In this document: positions 17,319-25,514 of the stretch, piece after piece
Layout of the letters: each line of letters opens with the position of its first letter
Position numbering within the stretch: position 1 is the first letter of the stretch
Assembly (NCBI RefSeq): GCF_003208175.1
Contig: NZ_QKMR01000009.1
Location: forward strand, 44,769-108,768
From: Ruminiclostridium sufflavum DSM 19573
Lineage (GTDB): Bacteria; Bacillota; Clostridia; Acetivibrionales; DSM-1351
Direction of reading: 5' to 3'
DNA: 64,000 bases
The notes under the pieces: generated by a model
Told to the model about the DNA's origin: nothing
What the model saw: the letters and a program-made list of their open reading frames with translations, nothing else
The model's database searches: none
Program-made: the position numbers and the translations under genes

Positions 17319-18056
17319 ATGAGACTTATTTCATGGGAGAACCTCCCGCAGGAAATGAAGAATGAAAGGGTTTTGGAGTATTACCGACTGCTTGATAAAA
17401 GGCGGGGAAGTCTGTTTTTGAAAAGGCTGTTTGACATATCAGCCGCTATTTTTACTCTGATTATTTTATTCCCTTTATTATTACTAATAAGCATAGCAGT
17501 AAAAATGGATTCAAAAGGCCCTGCAATATTCAGGCAGAAGAGGATTACACAATATGGAAGGCAATTTAAAATACTGAAATTCAGAACAATGGTGATAAAT
17601 GCCGATAAGGCCGGTACTCAGGTTACAGTTAATAAGGACTCAAGAGTCACTAAAACCGGCAGAATTTTAAGAAGGCTGAGACTTGATGAAATTCCGCAGC
17701 TTCTGAATATTATTGCCGGAGATATGACCTTCGTGGGAACAAGGCCTGAGGTGCCCGGATATGTTGAGAAGTATTCGGATGAAATGCTGGCAACATTATT
17801 AATGCCCGCCGGAGTTACGTCGGAGGCCAGTATCGAATATAAAGATGAAGAAGTGCTTATTTCGGATGCTCAGGATGCTGACAGAACCTATACAGATGTG
17901 GTGCTCAAGGAAAAAATGAGGTACAACTTGAAAGGATTGGCTGAGTTCAGCTTTTTCAACGATATAAAAATAATGTTCAGAACAGTATTTGCTGTCATGG
18001 GTAGGAATAAAAATAAAGTAAAGTGCTGTTCGAGAAAAAATATCGGGACGATGTAA
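17319..18056 (+). CDS. Phosphosugar transferase initiating polysaccharide synthesis (PglC/WcaJ family)
   Basis: This enzyme moves a phosphosugar from a UDP-sugar to undecaprenyl phosphate at the membrane. The 245-residue product has the N-terminal membrane hairpin (KRLFDISAAIFTLIILFPLL at about 35-55). The catalytic core follows, with RITQYGRQFKILKFRTM, the RRLRLDEIPQLLNII block and GTRPEVP. The catalytic Asp-Glu pair of this family is in LDEIPQ. It lacks the large extra N-terminal domain of WcaJ, so it is of the short PglC type. ATG 17319 has GAGG eight bases upstream, overlapping the aminotransferase stop. Together with the two preceding genes it resembles the start of bacillosamine-type glycan pathways. 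Confidence 0.9.
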   Translation: MRLISWENLPQEMKNERVLEYYRLLDKRRGSLFLKRLFDISAAIFTLIILFPLLLLISIAVKMDSKGPAIFRQKRITQYGRQFKILKFRTMVINADKAGTQVTVNKDSRVTKTGRILRRLRLDEIPQLLNIIAGDMTFVGTRPEVPGYVEKYSDEMLATLLMPAGVTSEASIEYKDEEVLISDAQDADRTYTDVVLKEKMRYNLKGLAEFSFFNDIKIMFRTVFAVMGRNKNKVKCCSRKNIGTM

Positions 18057-18066
18057 CCGTTTTTTC

Positions 18067-18087
18067 AGCCGATAATAATTGACTTTT
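18067..18087. repeat. Right end of the dispersed element (copy D)
   Basis: AGCCGATAATAATTGACTTTT matches the right-hand ends of the other copies. It sits about 30 bp upstream of the glycosyltransferase start. No matching left end is visible, because the preceding bases are the coding end of the phosphosugar transferase. Confidence 0.45.
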
Positions 18088-18114
18088 AAATTATAATTAT
18101 TCAGGAGTCTGGCT

Positions 18115-19149
18115 ATGAGTGAATTACCGTTTATTACTGCCATGATAGTGGTGAGAAATGAAGAAAAATATATTGAAGCTTGCTTCCGCTCTCTTCTGGA
18201 GCAAAGCTATCCTGAAGACAGGTATGAGGTTCTGATTATTGACGGGCTGTCAACGGATAATACCTTGAAAGCTGCAAGAGAAGCAGAGGAAAAGTATTCC
18301 GGCAGAAAAAATAATCCGGGAGAAGCAGAAGCCAAGGTTCAGGTCAGATACTTTGATAATCCAAAAAAAATATTGGCTTCAGGGTGGAATATCGGAATAA
18401 AAGAGGCTATGGGGGATTACGTCATAAGAATTGATGCACATGCCTTTGCGGATAGGGATTTGATTTTAAAAAGTGCTGAAACCATGCTTGATATAGGAGA
18501 TGCCGTTTGTGTGGGAGGTTCAATGAAAACGAAAGGCCTGACAAATAAGGGCAAATTGATTGCAAATGTTTTATCTTCACCCTTTGGAGTCGGGAATTCC
18601 AAATTCAGATATTCTCAAGAGCCTCAGTATGTTGATACGGTGGCTTTTGGACTGTATAAAAAGGAAGTGTTTGCAGAAGCCGGCTATTTTGATGAAACAA
18701 TGGACAGGGGAGAGGATAATGATATGCACGGCAGAATAAAAAAAACGGGAGGCAAATTTTATCTGAATCCCGAGATAAAATCAACCTATCATCCCAGAGA
18801 AACCATAAAAAGCATGATGAAGCAGGGGTACGGCAATGGAGAGTGGAATATAATCACATTTCAGAAAGAGCCCGGGTCACTTTCTGCCAGACATCTGATT
18901 CCTTTGCTTTTTGTTATGGGCATACTGGGGTGTGCGGTTCTGGGGTTATTGAATCCTGTCTTTTGGTTTATTCTTCTATCGGTCATAATGCTTCATATGA
19001 TTTTAGGAATTGCTTTTGCAAGGAAGAAAACAGATAAAATACGTAATATGCTGCGTATGTGGGTTTTATTCCTGCTGCTTCATCTGGCATACGGGACCGG
19101 GTCGTTTGCAAGCATGCTTAAAATTAAGTTCAAAAGCCTTTTATGCTGA
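18115..19149 (+). CDS. Family 2 glycosyltransferase with C-terminal membrane segments (ExoA-like)
   Basis: The enzyme should add a sugar to the lipid-linked glycan on the inner face of the membrane. The 344-residue product has a GT-A fold N-terminus with MIVVRNEEKYIEACFRSLL, LIIDGLSTDNT and the metal-binding region RIDAHAF (a DxD variant). The acceptor-side motif EDNDMHGRIKKTGG follows, then two or three hydrophobic segments at about 258-335. This layout is that of ExoA-type transferases of succinoglycan synthesis. ATG 18115 has CAGGAG upstream. Confidence 0.87.
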   Translation: MSELPFITAMIVVRNEEKYIEACFRSLLEQSYPEDRYEVLIIDGLSTDNTLKAAREAEEKYSGRKNNPGEAEAKVQVRYFDNPKKILASGWNIGIKEAMGDYVIRIDAHAFADRDLILKSAETMLDIGDAVCVGGSMKTKGLTNKGKLIANVLSSPFGVGNSKFRYSQEPQYVDTVAFGLYKKEVFAEAGYFDETMDRGEDNDMHGRIKKTGGKFYLNPEIKSTYHPRETIKSMMKQGYGNGEWNIITFQKEPGSLSARHLIPLLFVMGILGCAVLGLLNPVFWFILLSVIMLHMILGIAFARKKTDKIRNMLRMWVLFLLLHLAYGTGSFASMLKIKFKSLLC

Positions 19150-19206
19150 TAAGAATTTATGAGCTTTCCAAAAGCTGTAAGCTGTTTGTGGTAAAGGAGG
19201 CTTAAA

Positions 19207-20526
19207 ATGGATTTATATGAAAAAATATTAAGCCGTAAAGCGAAGATTGCGGTAATTGGTCTTGGATATGTCGGAATGCCGATATCGGTAGCCTTTGCAA
19301 GTAAAGCTGATGTTATTGGCTTCGATATAAATGAAGATAAGGTGGAGCTATATAAAAAAGGTATAGACCCGACCAATGAGGTTGGCAATGAAGTGATTAA
19401 AAAGACAACCGCAGAATTTACTTCAGACCAGAAAAAGCTTAGAGAAGCCAGCTTTCATATTGTTGCGGTACCGACACCTGTGAACGCTGATCACACACCG
19501 GATCTCAGACCGGTTGATTCGGCAAGCCAGATTTTGGGGAGAAATCTTGCGGAGGGTTCGGTTGTAGTATACGAATCAACAGTATATCCGGGGGTTACAG
19601 AAGAAATATGCATACCTATACTTGAAAAGGAATCGGGAATGAAGTGCGGAAGGGATTTCAAGGTGGGATACTCGCCTGAAAGAATAAATCCCGGAGATAA
19701 GGTGCACAGACTCGAAAATATTATAAAGATTGTATCTGGAATGGATGAAGAGTCTCTTGACATTATAGCAAGGGTATACTCGTTAATTGTATCTGCCGGA
19801 GTACACAAGGCTGAATCTATAAAGATTGCCGAAGCAGCCAAGGTTATTGAAAACTCACAGAGGGATATAAATATTGCATTTATGAATGAGCTTTCGATTA
19901 TTTTCAACAGGATGAATATAGATACCAGTGCGGTTCTGAAAGCGGCGGGGACAAAGTGGAACTTTCTCAAGTTTACTCCCGGCCTCGTGGGAGGACATTG
20001 TATAGGGGTAGATCCCTATTATCTGACCTATAGGGCAGAACAATTGGGATATCACTCTCAAATTATTTTGTCGGGGAGAAGAATTAATGATGATATGGGA
20101 GAATATGTGGTTGAAAATTTAATTAAAAGGCTTATTAAAGCGGACGTTCCGGTGAAAAATGCCAGAATAGCCATATTAGGCTTTACCTTCAAGGAAAATT
20201 GCCCTGATACACGAAATACAAGGGTTATTGATATAATTAATGCTCTTAGGGAATACGAGCTTATACCGGCAATCGCAGATCCTCTGGCAAATAATGCGGA
20301 AGCCAGGCGGGAATATGGAATTGAGCTGAAAAAGCCGGAAGAAATCATGGATGTGGATGCAGTTATAATTGCCGTCAATCACGATGAATATCTAAAGCTT
20401 GGAAAAGATGATTTAGACAAATTGTTTAAAAAGGTGCCGAATAATAATAAAGTACTTATCGATATAAAGGGTATCCTCAATAGAACTGAATATGAGCAGC
20501 TGGGCTACACATACTGGCGGCTATAG
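19207..20526 (+). CDS. UDP-hexosamine/UDP-glucose 6-dehydrogenase family (WbpO/TviB-like)
   Basis: This NAD-dependent enzyme oxidises C6 of a UDP-sugar in two steps to the uronic acid. The 439-residue product has the N-terminal NAD motif GLGYVGMPISVAFA, VAVPTPV and STVYPG. The catalytic region GLVGGHCIGVDPYYLT has the nucleophilic Cys near residue 265, and a C-terminal nucleotide-binding domain has GFTFKENCPDTRNT. The KFTPGLVGGHC sequence and overall length favour the TviB/WbpO group (UDP-N-acetylhexosamine substrates) over classic UDP-glucose dehydrogenase, but the exact substrate is uncertain. The SD is AAAGGAGG. Confidence 0.88.
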   Translation: MDLYEKILSRKAKIAVIGLGYVGMPISVAFASKADVIGFDINEDKVELYKKGIDPTNEVGNEVIKKTTAEFTSDQKKLREASFHIVAVPTPVNADHTPDLRPVDSASQILGRNLAEGSVVVYESTVYPGVTEEICIPILEKESGMKCGRDFKVGYSPERINPGDKVHRLENIIKIVSGMDEESLDIIARVYSLIVSAGVHKAESIKIAEAAKVIENSQRDINIAFMNELSIIFNRMNIDTSAVLKAAGTKWNFLKFTPGLVGGHCIGVDPYYLTYRAEQLGYHSQIILSGRRINDDMGEYVVENLIKRLIKADVPVKNARIAILGFTFKENCPDTRNTRVIDIINALREYELIPAIADPLANNAEARREYGIELKKPEEIMDVDAVIIAVNHDEYLKLGKDDLDKLFKKVPNNNKVLIDIKGILNRTEYEQLGYTYWRL

Positions 20527-20615
20527 TCTGAAAGGTTAAAAAATCAGATATGGATATTTAATTATTTCACATAAAGCAGTGCTCAAAATGGAAGGCTGCT
20601 TGGAAAGGATTGTTG

Positions 20616-21392
20616 ATGAAAGCAGTTATATTAGCCGGCGGCTATGGAACAAGAATCAGTGAGGAAAGCAAGCTGAAACCCAAACCGATGATAGAAATAG
20701 GAGGAAAGCCTATTCTCTGGCATATCTTAAAATATTATTCCTTCTTCGGATTAAATGATTTTATAATATGCTGCGGCTATAAACAGCATATTATAAAAGA
20801 TTTTTTCGCTGATTATTACAGAAATATGTCTGATATTACCTTTGATCTCACCGCAAAAAATAAAATGACAGTTCACAACAATTATACGGAGCCCTGGAGG
20901 GTGACGCTGGTTGATACCGGCTTGGAAACAATGACAGGAGGCCGTATAAAGAGGGTTAAGGATTATATCGGTGATGAAACCTTCATGCTTACATACGGTG
21001 ATGGTATTTCCGACGTGAATATTACACAGCTGTCAGGGTTTCACAAGTCACACGGGAAAATAGCTACCATAACTGCTGTAAAGCCGGATGGCCGTTTTGG
21101 AATGCTGGATATTGACGACAAGGATGAAATTATAAGCTTCAAGGAAAAAACCAAGGAGGAGGCAGGATGGATTAACGGCGGGTTTATGGTACTGGAACCC
21201 AAAGTATTTGATTATATAGACGGAGATAAAACAGTATTGGAAAAGGAACCGCTGGAAAGGATTGCAGCCGAGGGACAGCTGAAAGCCTTTCGGCATTACG
21301 GCTTCTGGCAGTGTATGGATACCGTAAGAGACAGGGAGCTGCTGGAAAAAATCTGGGCTGGTGGTGATGCCTTATGGAAAGTGTGGGAATAA
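20616..21392 (+). CDS. rfbF: Glucose-1-phosphate cytidylyltransferase
   Basis: The enzyme makes CDP-glucose from CTP and glucose-1-phosphate, the entry step to CDP-deoxyhexoses. The 258-residue product begins MKAVILAGGYGTRISEES and contains KPKPMIEIGGKPILWHI, LTYGDGISDVN, WINGGFMVLEP and GFWQCMDTVRD, all typical of RfbF/DdhA. ATG 20616 is preferred because AAAGGAT precedes it at correct spacing. The next gene starts inside its last codons, so the two are coupled. Confidence 0.95.
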   Translation: MKAVILAGGYGTRISEESKLKPKPMIEIGGKPILWHILKYYSFFGLNDFIICCGYKQHIIKDFFADYYRNMSDITFDLTAKNKMTVHNNYTEPWRVTLVDTGLETMTGGRIKRVKDYIGDETFMLTYGDGISDVNITQLSGFHKSHGKIATITAVKPDGRFGMLDIDDKDEIISFKEKTKEEAGWINGGFMVLEPKVFDYIDGDKTVLEKEPLERIAAEGQLKAFRHYGFWQCMDTVRDRELLEKIWAGGDALWKVWE

Positions 21393-22438
21393 CAAATTTA
21401 AGCTTTTTCAAGAATAAAAAAGTATTTATTACAGGCCATACCGGCTTTAAAGGAACCTGGCTGTGCAAGCTGCTTATTAATGCCGGTGCGCAAATTACGG
21501 GATATTCTCTGGAGCCGCCTGAAAATCCAAGTTTTTTTTCAATGTTGAGAAAACAAAATCATATGAACTCGGTAATAGGCGATGTAAGAAATTCTGCAAT
21601 GATTAAAAAAATATTTAATGAAGCGGAGCCCGAGATTGCAATTCATCTGGCTGCTCAGCCTATAGTGAGAGCCTCTTATGAAAATCCTCAGCTAACCTAT
21701 GAAACTAATGTAATGGGAACAGTAAATTTTCTTGAATGCATACGTGAAAGCCAAAGTGTGAAATCTGTTTTAAATGTGACTACAGATAAGGTCTATCAAA
21801 ATAAGGAATGGGAATGGGGATACAGGGAAAACGAACGCCTGAACGGCTATGACCCCTATTCCAACAGCAAGTCCTGCTCGGAGCTGGTAACACAAAGCTA
21901 TAAGAATGCATTTTTTCAGGAGGACAGAGTAAGGCTGTCAACTGCAAGAGCAGGGAATGTTATAGGAGGCGGTGATTTTTCAAATGACAGAATTATTCCT
22001 GACTGTGTAAGGGCGGCAATTGAAAAAACAAATATCATAGTCAGAAATTATAGCTCAGTAAGGCCCTATCAGCATGTTTTAGAGCCTCTTAATGCATACC
22101 TGCTGATTGTCCAAAAGCAATACCTGAATAAAAAATATGCCGGCTGCTATAATGTTGGACCGGATGAATGCGATTGTGTCACAACAGAGCAATTAGTCAA
22201 GCTTTTCTGTGAAAAGTGGGGAGAGAATTTAACGTGGACAAATCAGCATGATGGGGGGCCGCATGAGGCGAGCTTCCTAAAGCTGGATTGCTCGAAAATA
22301 AAAAAAGCACTGGGCTGGAAGCCTGTATGGAATATAGAAAAGGCTGTTGAAAAAACGGTTGAGTGGACGAAGGCTTATTTGGGAGGCAGCGATACGGCAC
22401 TAGTTATGGATGAGCAGATAAAGGAGTTTTTTAGATAG
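21374..22438 (+). CDS. rfbG: CDP-glucose 4,6-dehydratase
   Basis: This NAD-dependent SDR enzyme converts CDP-glucose to CDP-4-keto-6-deoxyglucose. The 354-residue product has the cofactor motif GHTGFKGTWL, HLAAQPIVR, TTDKVYQNKEW and the catalytic tyrosine/lysine in YDPYSNSKSCSE. RAGNVIGGGDFSNDRIIPD is diagnostic of RfbG/DdhB. It starts 19 bp inside the rfbF gene. No RfbH-type 3-dehydrase follows, so the product probably stays a 6-deoxy rather than a 3,6-dideoxy sugar. Confidence 0.95.
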   Translation: MESVGITNLSFFKNKKVFITGHTGFKGTWLCKLLINAGAQITGYSLEPPENPSFFSMLRKQNHMNSVIGDVRNSAMIKKIFNEAEPEIAIHLAAQPIVRASYENPQLTYETNVMGTVNFLECIRESQSVKSVLNVTTDKVYQNKEWEWGYRENERLNGYDPYSNSKSCSELVTQSYKNAFFQEDRVRLSTARAGNVIGGGDFSNDRIIPDCVRAAIEKTNIIVRNYSSVRPYQHVLEPLNAYLLIVQKQYLNKKYAGCYNVGPDECDCVTTEQLVKLFCEKWGENLTWTNQHDGGPHEASFLKLDCSKIKKALGWKPVWNIEKAVEKTVEWTKAYLGGSDTALVMDEQIKEFFR

Positions 22439-22444
22439 CCGGCT

Positions 22445-22553
22445 AAAGTCAATTACGGTTCAAGCCTTTGCGACGATATATTTTCAGGCGAATTAGGCTT
22501 TTAAGCTGACTTCGCTTTGATTTCAGGGGACTTCAGCCGATAGTAATTGACTT
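22445..22553. repeat. Full-length copy of the dispersed inverted-repeat element (copy E)
   Basis: The 109-bp segment starts AAAGTCAATTACGG and ends CCGATAGTAATTGACTT, so its ends are complementary. Inside are TTCAAGCC, GCGACGATATA and AGGCGAA, shared with the copy at 63060. It fills most of the gap between rfbG and the next gene, ending about 43 bases before that start codon. Confidence 0.65.
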
Positions 22554-22595
22554 CAATTTTGTAAAGTTTAGTAATCAATTATAAAGGGTGATTTG

Positions 22596-23528
22596 ATGAA
22601 AAAGGTTATAGTTACCGGTGCTAACGGATTTGTGGGTACTGCTCTTTTAAATGAAATTACAAAAGAAGGCGTGGAGGTAATCGCAGTAATACGTAACGGG
22701 GAGGAAAACGTTGCACAGATTGAAAACCTGCCCGGCGTAAGGCTTGTATATTGTGAGCTGAGTGAAATAACAAGGCTTCCTCAAATTGTGGAGGACCGGG
22801 ATATAGAAGCCTGCATACATCTTGCATGGGAAGGCTCCTCAGGTGATGTACGGGCAGACTATAAGGTTCAGCTGAGGAATGTAAGGTATTCCTTGGACTT
22901 GATAAATGCAATTGCCGGAATGAAGGTTAAAAGATTTACAGGAGCCGGGACACTGGCTGAAAAGGATGTTTTAAATTATCATCCCACAGCCGGGGCGGTT
23001 CCGAATGCTGTGAGCATATACGGTATAGCCAAAATGACTATGCATTTCATGACAAAGGCAGAGTGTACAAGACTGGGGGTAGAACATATCTGGTGCTATC
23101 TCTCCAATACATACGGTATCGGAAACAGAACGGAAAATTTTGTGAATTTTGCAAGCAGGCTTATGCTTACGGGCAAAAGAGCCGCCTTCACATCCTGTGA
23201 GCAGATGTACGATCTTGTTTATATCACTGACACTGTACGTGCTATATATTGCGCTGCAAGCAGAGGCAAAAAAAATACGGCCTATTATCTGGGCAGCACA
23301 AAGCCGGAAAGGCTTAAGGAGTTTGTAAAAATAATAAGGGATACCGTAGACCCGGATATCAAGCTGTACTTTGGAGAATTACCGTTTAACGGTATATCCC
23401 TCAAGGAAGAGGATTTCGATTGCGGCAAGCTGGTTGAGGATACAGGATACAAACCGCAGGTGTCTTTTGAAGACGGTATCTGCATGACGGTTGAATGGCT
23501 GAAGCAGGAGCTTTCTGACCAAGCTTGA
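22596..23528 (+). CDS. NAD-dependent epimerase/reductase, probably for the CDP-sugar
   Basis: This extended SDR-family protein likely reduces or epimerises the 4-keto group of the CDP-6-deoxy sugar made by RfbG. The 310-residue product has the N-terminal motif VTGANGFVGTALL, IHLAWEG and GAGTLAE. The catalytic tyrosine and lysine lie in SIYGIAKMTMH, and LSNTYGIGNRTENF follows. By position it corresponds to the final reductase of CDP-abequose/tyvelose-type clusters. The exact product cannot be read from sequence. ATG 22596 has AAGGGTGA upstream. Confidence 0.8.
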   Translation: MKKVIVTGANGFVGTALLNEITKEGVEVIAVIRNGEENVAQIENLPGVRLVYCELSEITRLPQIVEDRDIEACIHLAWEGSSGDVRADYKVQLRNVRYSLDLINAIAGMKVKRFTGAGTLAEKDVLNYHPTAGAVPNAVSIYGIAKMTMHFMTKAECTRLGVEHIWCYLSNTYGIGNRTENFVNFASRLMLTGKRAAFTSCEQMYDLVYITDTVRAIYCAASRGKKNTAYYLGSTKPERLKEFVKIIRDTVDPDIKLYFGELPFNGISLKEEDFDCGKLVEDTGYKPQVSFEDGICMTVEWLKQELSDQA

Positions 23529-23576
23529 AAAATGCGAAGTTTACGTTTTATATATTCATCGTCCTCTTTGCATTTC

Positions 23577-23602
23577 AAAAAGCTGCGGGCAGCTTTTTAT
23601 GG
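23577..23602 (+). terminator. Terminator-like hairpin between the epimerase and 3,5-epimerase-like genes
   Basis: AAAAAGCTGC and GCAGCTTTTT form a perfect 10-bp stem around GG with a T-run on its 3' arm. Because the next operon gene follows, it may be a partial terminator or attenuator. Confidence 0.6.
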
Positions 23603-23610
23603 ATTTGGAC

Positions 23611-23638
23611 TGTAAAAAGCCGAAAATGGCTTTTTACA
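23611..23638 (+). other. Second hairpin, possible attenuator
   Basis: TGTAAAAAGCC and GGCTTTTTACA pair perfectly over 11 bp around GAAAAT. With the preceding hairpin and the GCCGA/TCGGC leader hairpin it makes three consecutive stems before the ATG at 23677. Confidence 0.5.
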
Positions 23639-23648
23639 TATAAATTTT

Positions 23649-23676
23649 GTGCCGAAAACTCGGCGTGGAGGTTAAT
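23649..23676 (+). promoter_or_regulatory. Hairpin-SD leader element (copy before the 3,5-epimerase-like gene)
   Basis: GTG at 23649, a GCCGA-AAAC-TCGGC hairpin (23651-23664), then GTGGAGGTTAAT and the ATG. It is the same layout as the array at 3084-3308 with a different, still fully paired, stem. Confidence 0.55.
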
Positions 23677-24252
23677 ATGCTTCAAAAATTTGAATTCAGG
23701 CAGACAAAATTAAAAGGCGCATATAATATTAAGCCCTTTTTTGCGGAGGATGAAAGAGGGGCACTTATAAAGGATTACAATTGTGATGTATTCAAGGACA
23801 ACGGCATTGAGCATGAATTGAGGGAGGTATTTTATACAGTTTCAAAAAAGGGTGTTATCAGGGCGATTCATTTCCAAAAAATCAAGCAGCAGGCAAAGCT
23901 GGTTCGCTGTATCAGCGGACATATATACGATGTGATTGTGGACTTGAGAAAAGGCTCTGCAACATTAGGACAGTGGCAGGGCTTTCATTTGACGGGCGAA
24001 AACAGAGAGTCCTTGTTTATACCGGAGTATTTCGGGCATGGCTATCTGGTATTGGAGGATTCTGTTGTCAGCTACAAATGCGGAGAGGTATTTTGCGGGG
24101 AATACGATACAGGCATTATGTGGAATGATTCCGACATAGGCATTGAATGGCCCCTGAGCTCGGTGGGAGGTATAGGAAGCCTGATTATATCGGATAAGGA
24201 TATGAGACTGCAGAGCTTTAAGGAGTATTTGCGGGAGCAGGGCTGCTTGTAA
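23677..24252 (+). CDS. dTDP-4-dehydrorhamnose 3,5-epimerase-like sugar epimerase (RfbC/RmlC family)
   Basis: This cupin-fold epimerase acts on 4-keto-6-deoxy nucleotide sugars. The 191-residue product has FFAEDERGALIKDY, the catalytic His in VIRAIHFQ, KLVRCISGHIYDVIVDLR, and FIPEYFGHGYLVLEDSVVSYKC. Since rfbF and rfbG lie in the same operon, the substrate is probably CDP-4-keto-6-deoxyglucose rather than the dTDP form; no rmlA or rmlB is present. It is the last gene of the plus-strand EPS operon, followed by a terminator shared with the convergent operon. Confidence 0.85.
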   Translation: MLQKFEFRQTKLKGAYNIKPFFAEDERGALIKDYNCDVFKDNGIEHELREVFYTVSKKGVIRAIHFQKIKQQAKLVRCISGHIYDVIVDLRKGSATLGQWQGFHLTGENRESLFIPEYFGHGYLVLEDSVVSYKCGEVFCGEYDTGIMWNDSDIGIEWPLSSVGGIGSLIISDKDMRLQSFKEYLREQGCL

Positions 24253-24273
24253 GCAATATATGCCATGAATTGC

Positions 24274-24317
24274 AAAGCTTCTGACAAAGGCTTATGCCTT
24301 GCCGGAAGCTTATTTTG
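24274..24317. terminator. Bidirectional terminator between the convergent EPS operons
   Basis: AAGCTTC (24275-24281) pairs with GAAGCTT (24305-24311), with an inner stem AAGGC/GCCTT. ATTTT follows on the plus strand. Confidence 0.6.
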
Positions 24318-24336
24318 TGCGGCAGAATGAAAAAAA

Positions 24337-24921
24337 TCAATTTGTTCCGGCTATTTTGGAGAAATATGTTGTCCCGCTGTCGTCATGAGTTTTTTTGAAG
24401 CCGTTTTTTGTGTAAAAGTTTATAGCCCGGGTGTTTTTAGAGTATACACTTAATCCGTATTCCGTCCTGCAAATATGCCCTTCAAATCCGGACAGCAGCT
24501 CTGAGGCCAGACCTGAGCCTTTTGCATCCTCGGAAACTGCGATTGACAACAAGTAGTTCTGTGCAAGCGCCGTATCATCTGCCGGTGTCTGGGGCTTTAA
24601 TTCACGAAGCATTTTTAGACGTTTGAGGGCCATGATATAAACTGACGGAGTCAGAAGGGTTTCGGCAATATATCTTGCCTTGTTGCAGGAAAGAAAGGTA
24701 TGTCTGGCATTAATCAAATCCGAGCGAATGCCTCCGAGAATAAAACCGTTTATCATTCCGTCAGATTCATTGACAAGAAATATACATGAATCCAAGAAGG
24801 GCTCGTAAAATTTCTGAATTACCTTTTCTGAATACCGTCCCAGAAAGTGGTCCTTGAATTGTTCCTTGTGAAGTCTTGCTATTCTGACTAAATCGGAAGT
24901 GAGAGCTTTTCTGATACTCAT
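24337..24921 (-). CDS. GNAT-family N-acetyltransferase
   Basis: This acetyl-CoA-dependent acetyltransferase has 194 residues. The family core is visible as LLSIAVSEDAKGSGLASELL (beta 4 and the acetyl-CoA pyrophosphate loop, here AKGSGLA) and YSKNTRAINFYTKNGFKK. ATG 24921 is chosen because AGAGGTG precedes it at normal spacing; a GTG nine bases earlier is possible. As the last gene of the nine-gene EPS operon it could N-acetylate an amino sugar, for example the one predicted from the dehydratase and aminotransferase. That is an inference from position. Confidence 0.82.
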   Translation of the reverse strand: MSIRKALTSDLVRIARLHKEQFKDHFLGRYSEKVIQKFYEPFLDSCIFLVNESDGMINGFILGGIRSDLINARHTFLSCNKARYIAETLLTPSVYIMALKRLKMLRELKPQTPADDTALAQNYLLSIAVSEDAKGSGLASELLSGFEGHICRTEYGLSVYSKNTRAINFYTKNGFKKTHDDSGTTYFSKIAGTN

Positions 24922-24986
24922 GATGAACACCTCTGTTTCTATTTTATATGAACGAAGAAAACAGCAAGCATATAAAAGTGTAAAAG

Positions 24987-25514
24987 CTAGTTTTTGACTG
25001 TTATAGGAGCTTTTCTTCTTTTTTTGAAGGCATGTATCAGCAGAACCAGTAAAATGGCGGACAAGATACCGGCAGCATCCATACCCAAGTCCAGCAGCTG
25101 GAAGGTTCTTCCCGGGACCAGCAGCTGGTGAAGCTCGTCGGTAAAGGCATATACCTCACAGAAGGTAAAGGTTATAACACCAGATAGCAAATACTCCTTG
25201 AAGATACCCAGCATTGTTATCTGAGCAAATATTGCCATTATGAAGTAAACTGCCGAATGCATAAACTCACGGGCGACAGAGTTTATTTTTTCTACTATTG
25301 CGGTTTTCTGGCTTTCAGTCATTTCATCCGCGCCCAGCCTGGAAGTTGAATCTACGATTTTGGATACTATAAGCTTGCTGTTGTTGTTTGACTCCGTTGC
25401 AGGCTGCGCCGAAAGCATGAAAATCGCAAGCATGCACAGTATTGTTGCTGTGAACGGCAGTATAATATATTTGTTTGCTTTTAAAACCGTTATATTTTTT
25501 TTATTCCTCTGCAT
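24987..25514 (-). CDS. VanZ-like membrane protein
   Basis: The 175-residue product has about four membrane segments and the VanZ-family pattern. This includes MLSAQPATESNNNS after the first segment, a His in FMHSAVYF, and TDELHQLLVPGRTFQLLDLGMD before the last segment. VanZ-like proteins are linked to teicoplanin resistance, and many lie in surface polysaccharide loci; the molecular role is not settled. It overlaps the end of the upstream FrhB-like gene by 25 bp, so it belongs to the same transcript. Confidence 0.85.
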   Translation of the reverse strand: MQRNKKNITVLKANKYIILPFTATILCMLAIFMLSAQPATESNNNSKLIVSKIVDSTSRLGADEMTESQKTAIVEKINSVAREFMHSAVYFIMAIFAQITMLGIFKEYLLSGVITFTFCEVYAFTDELHQLLVPGRTFQLLDLGMDAAGILSAILLVLLIHAFKKRRKAPITVKN

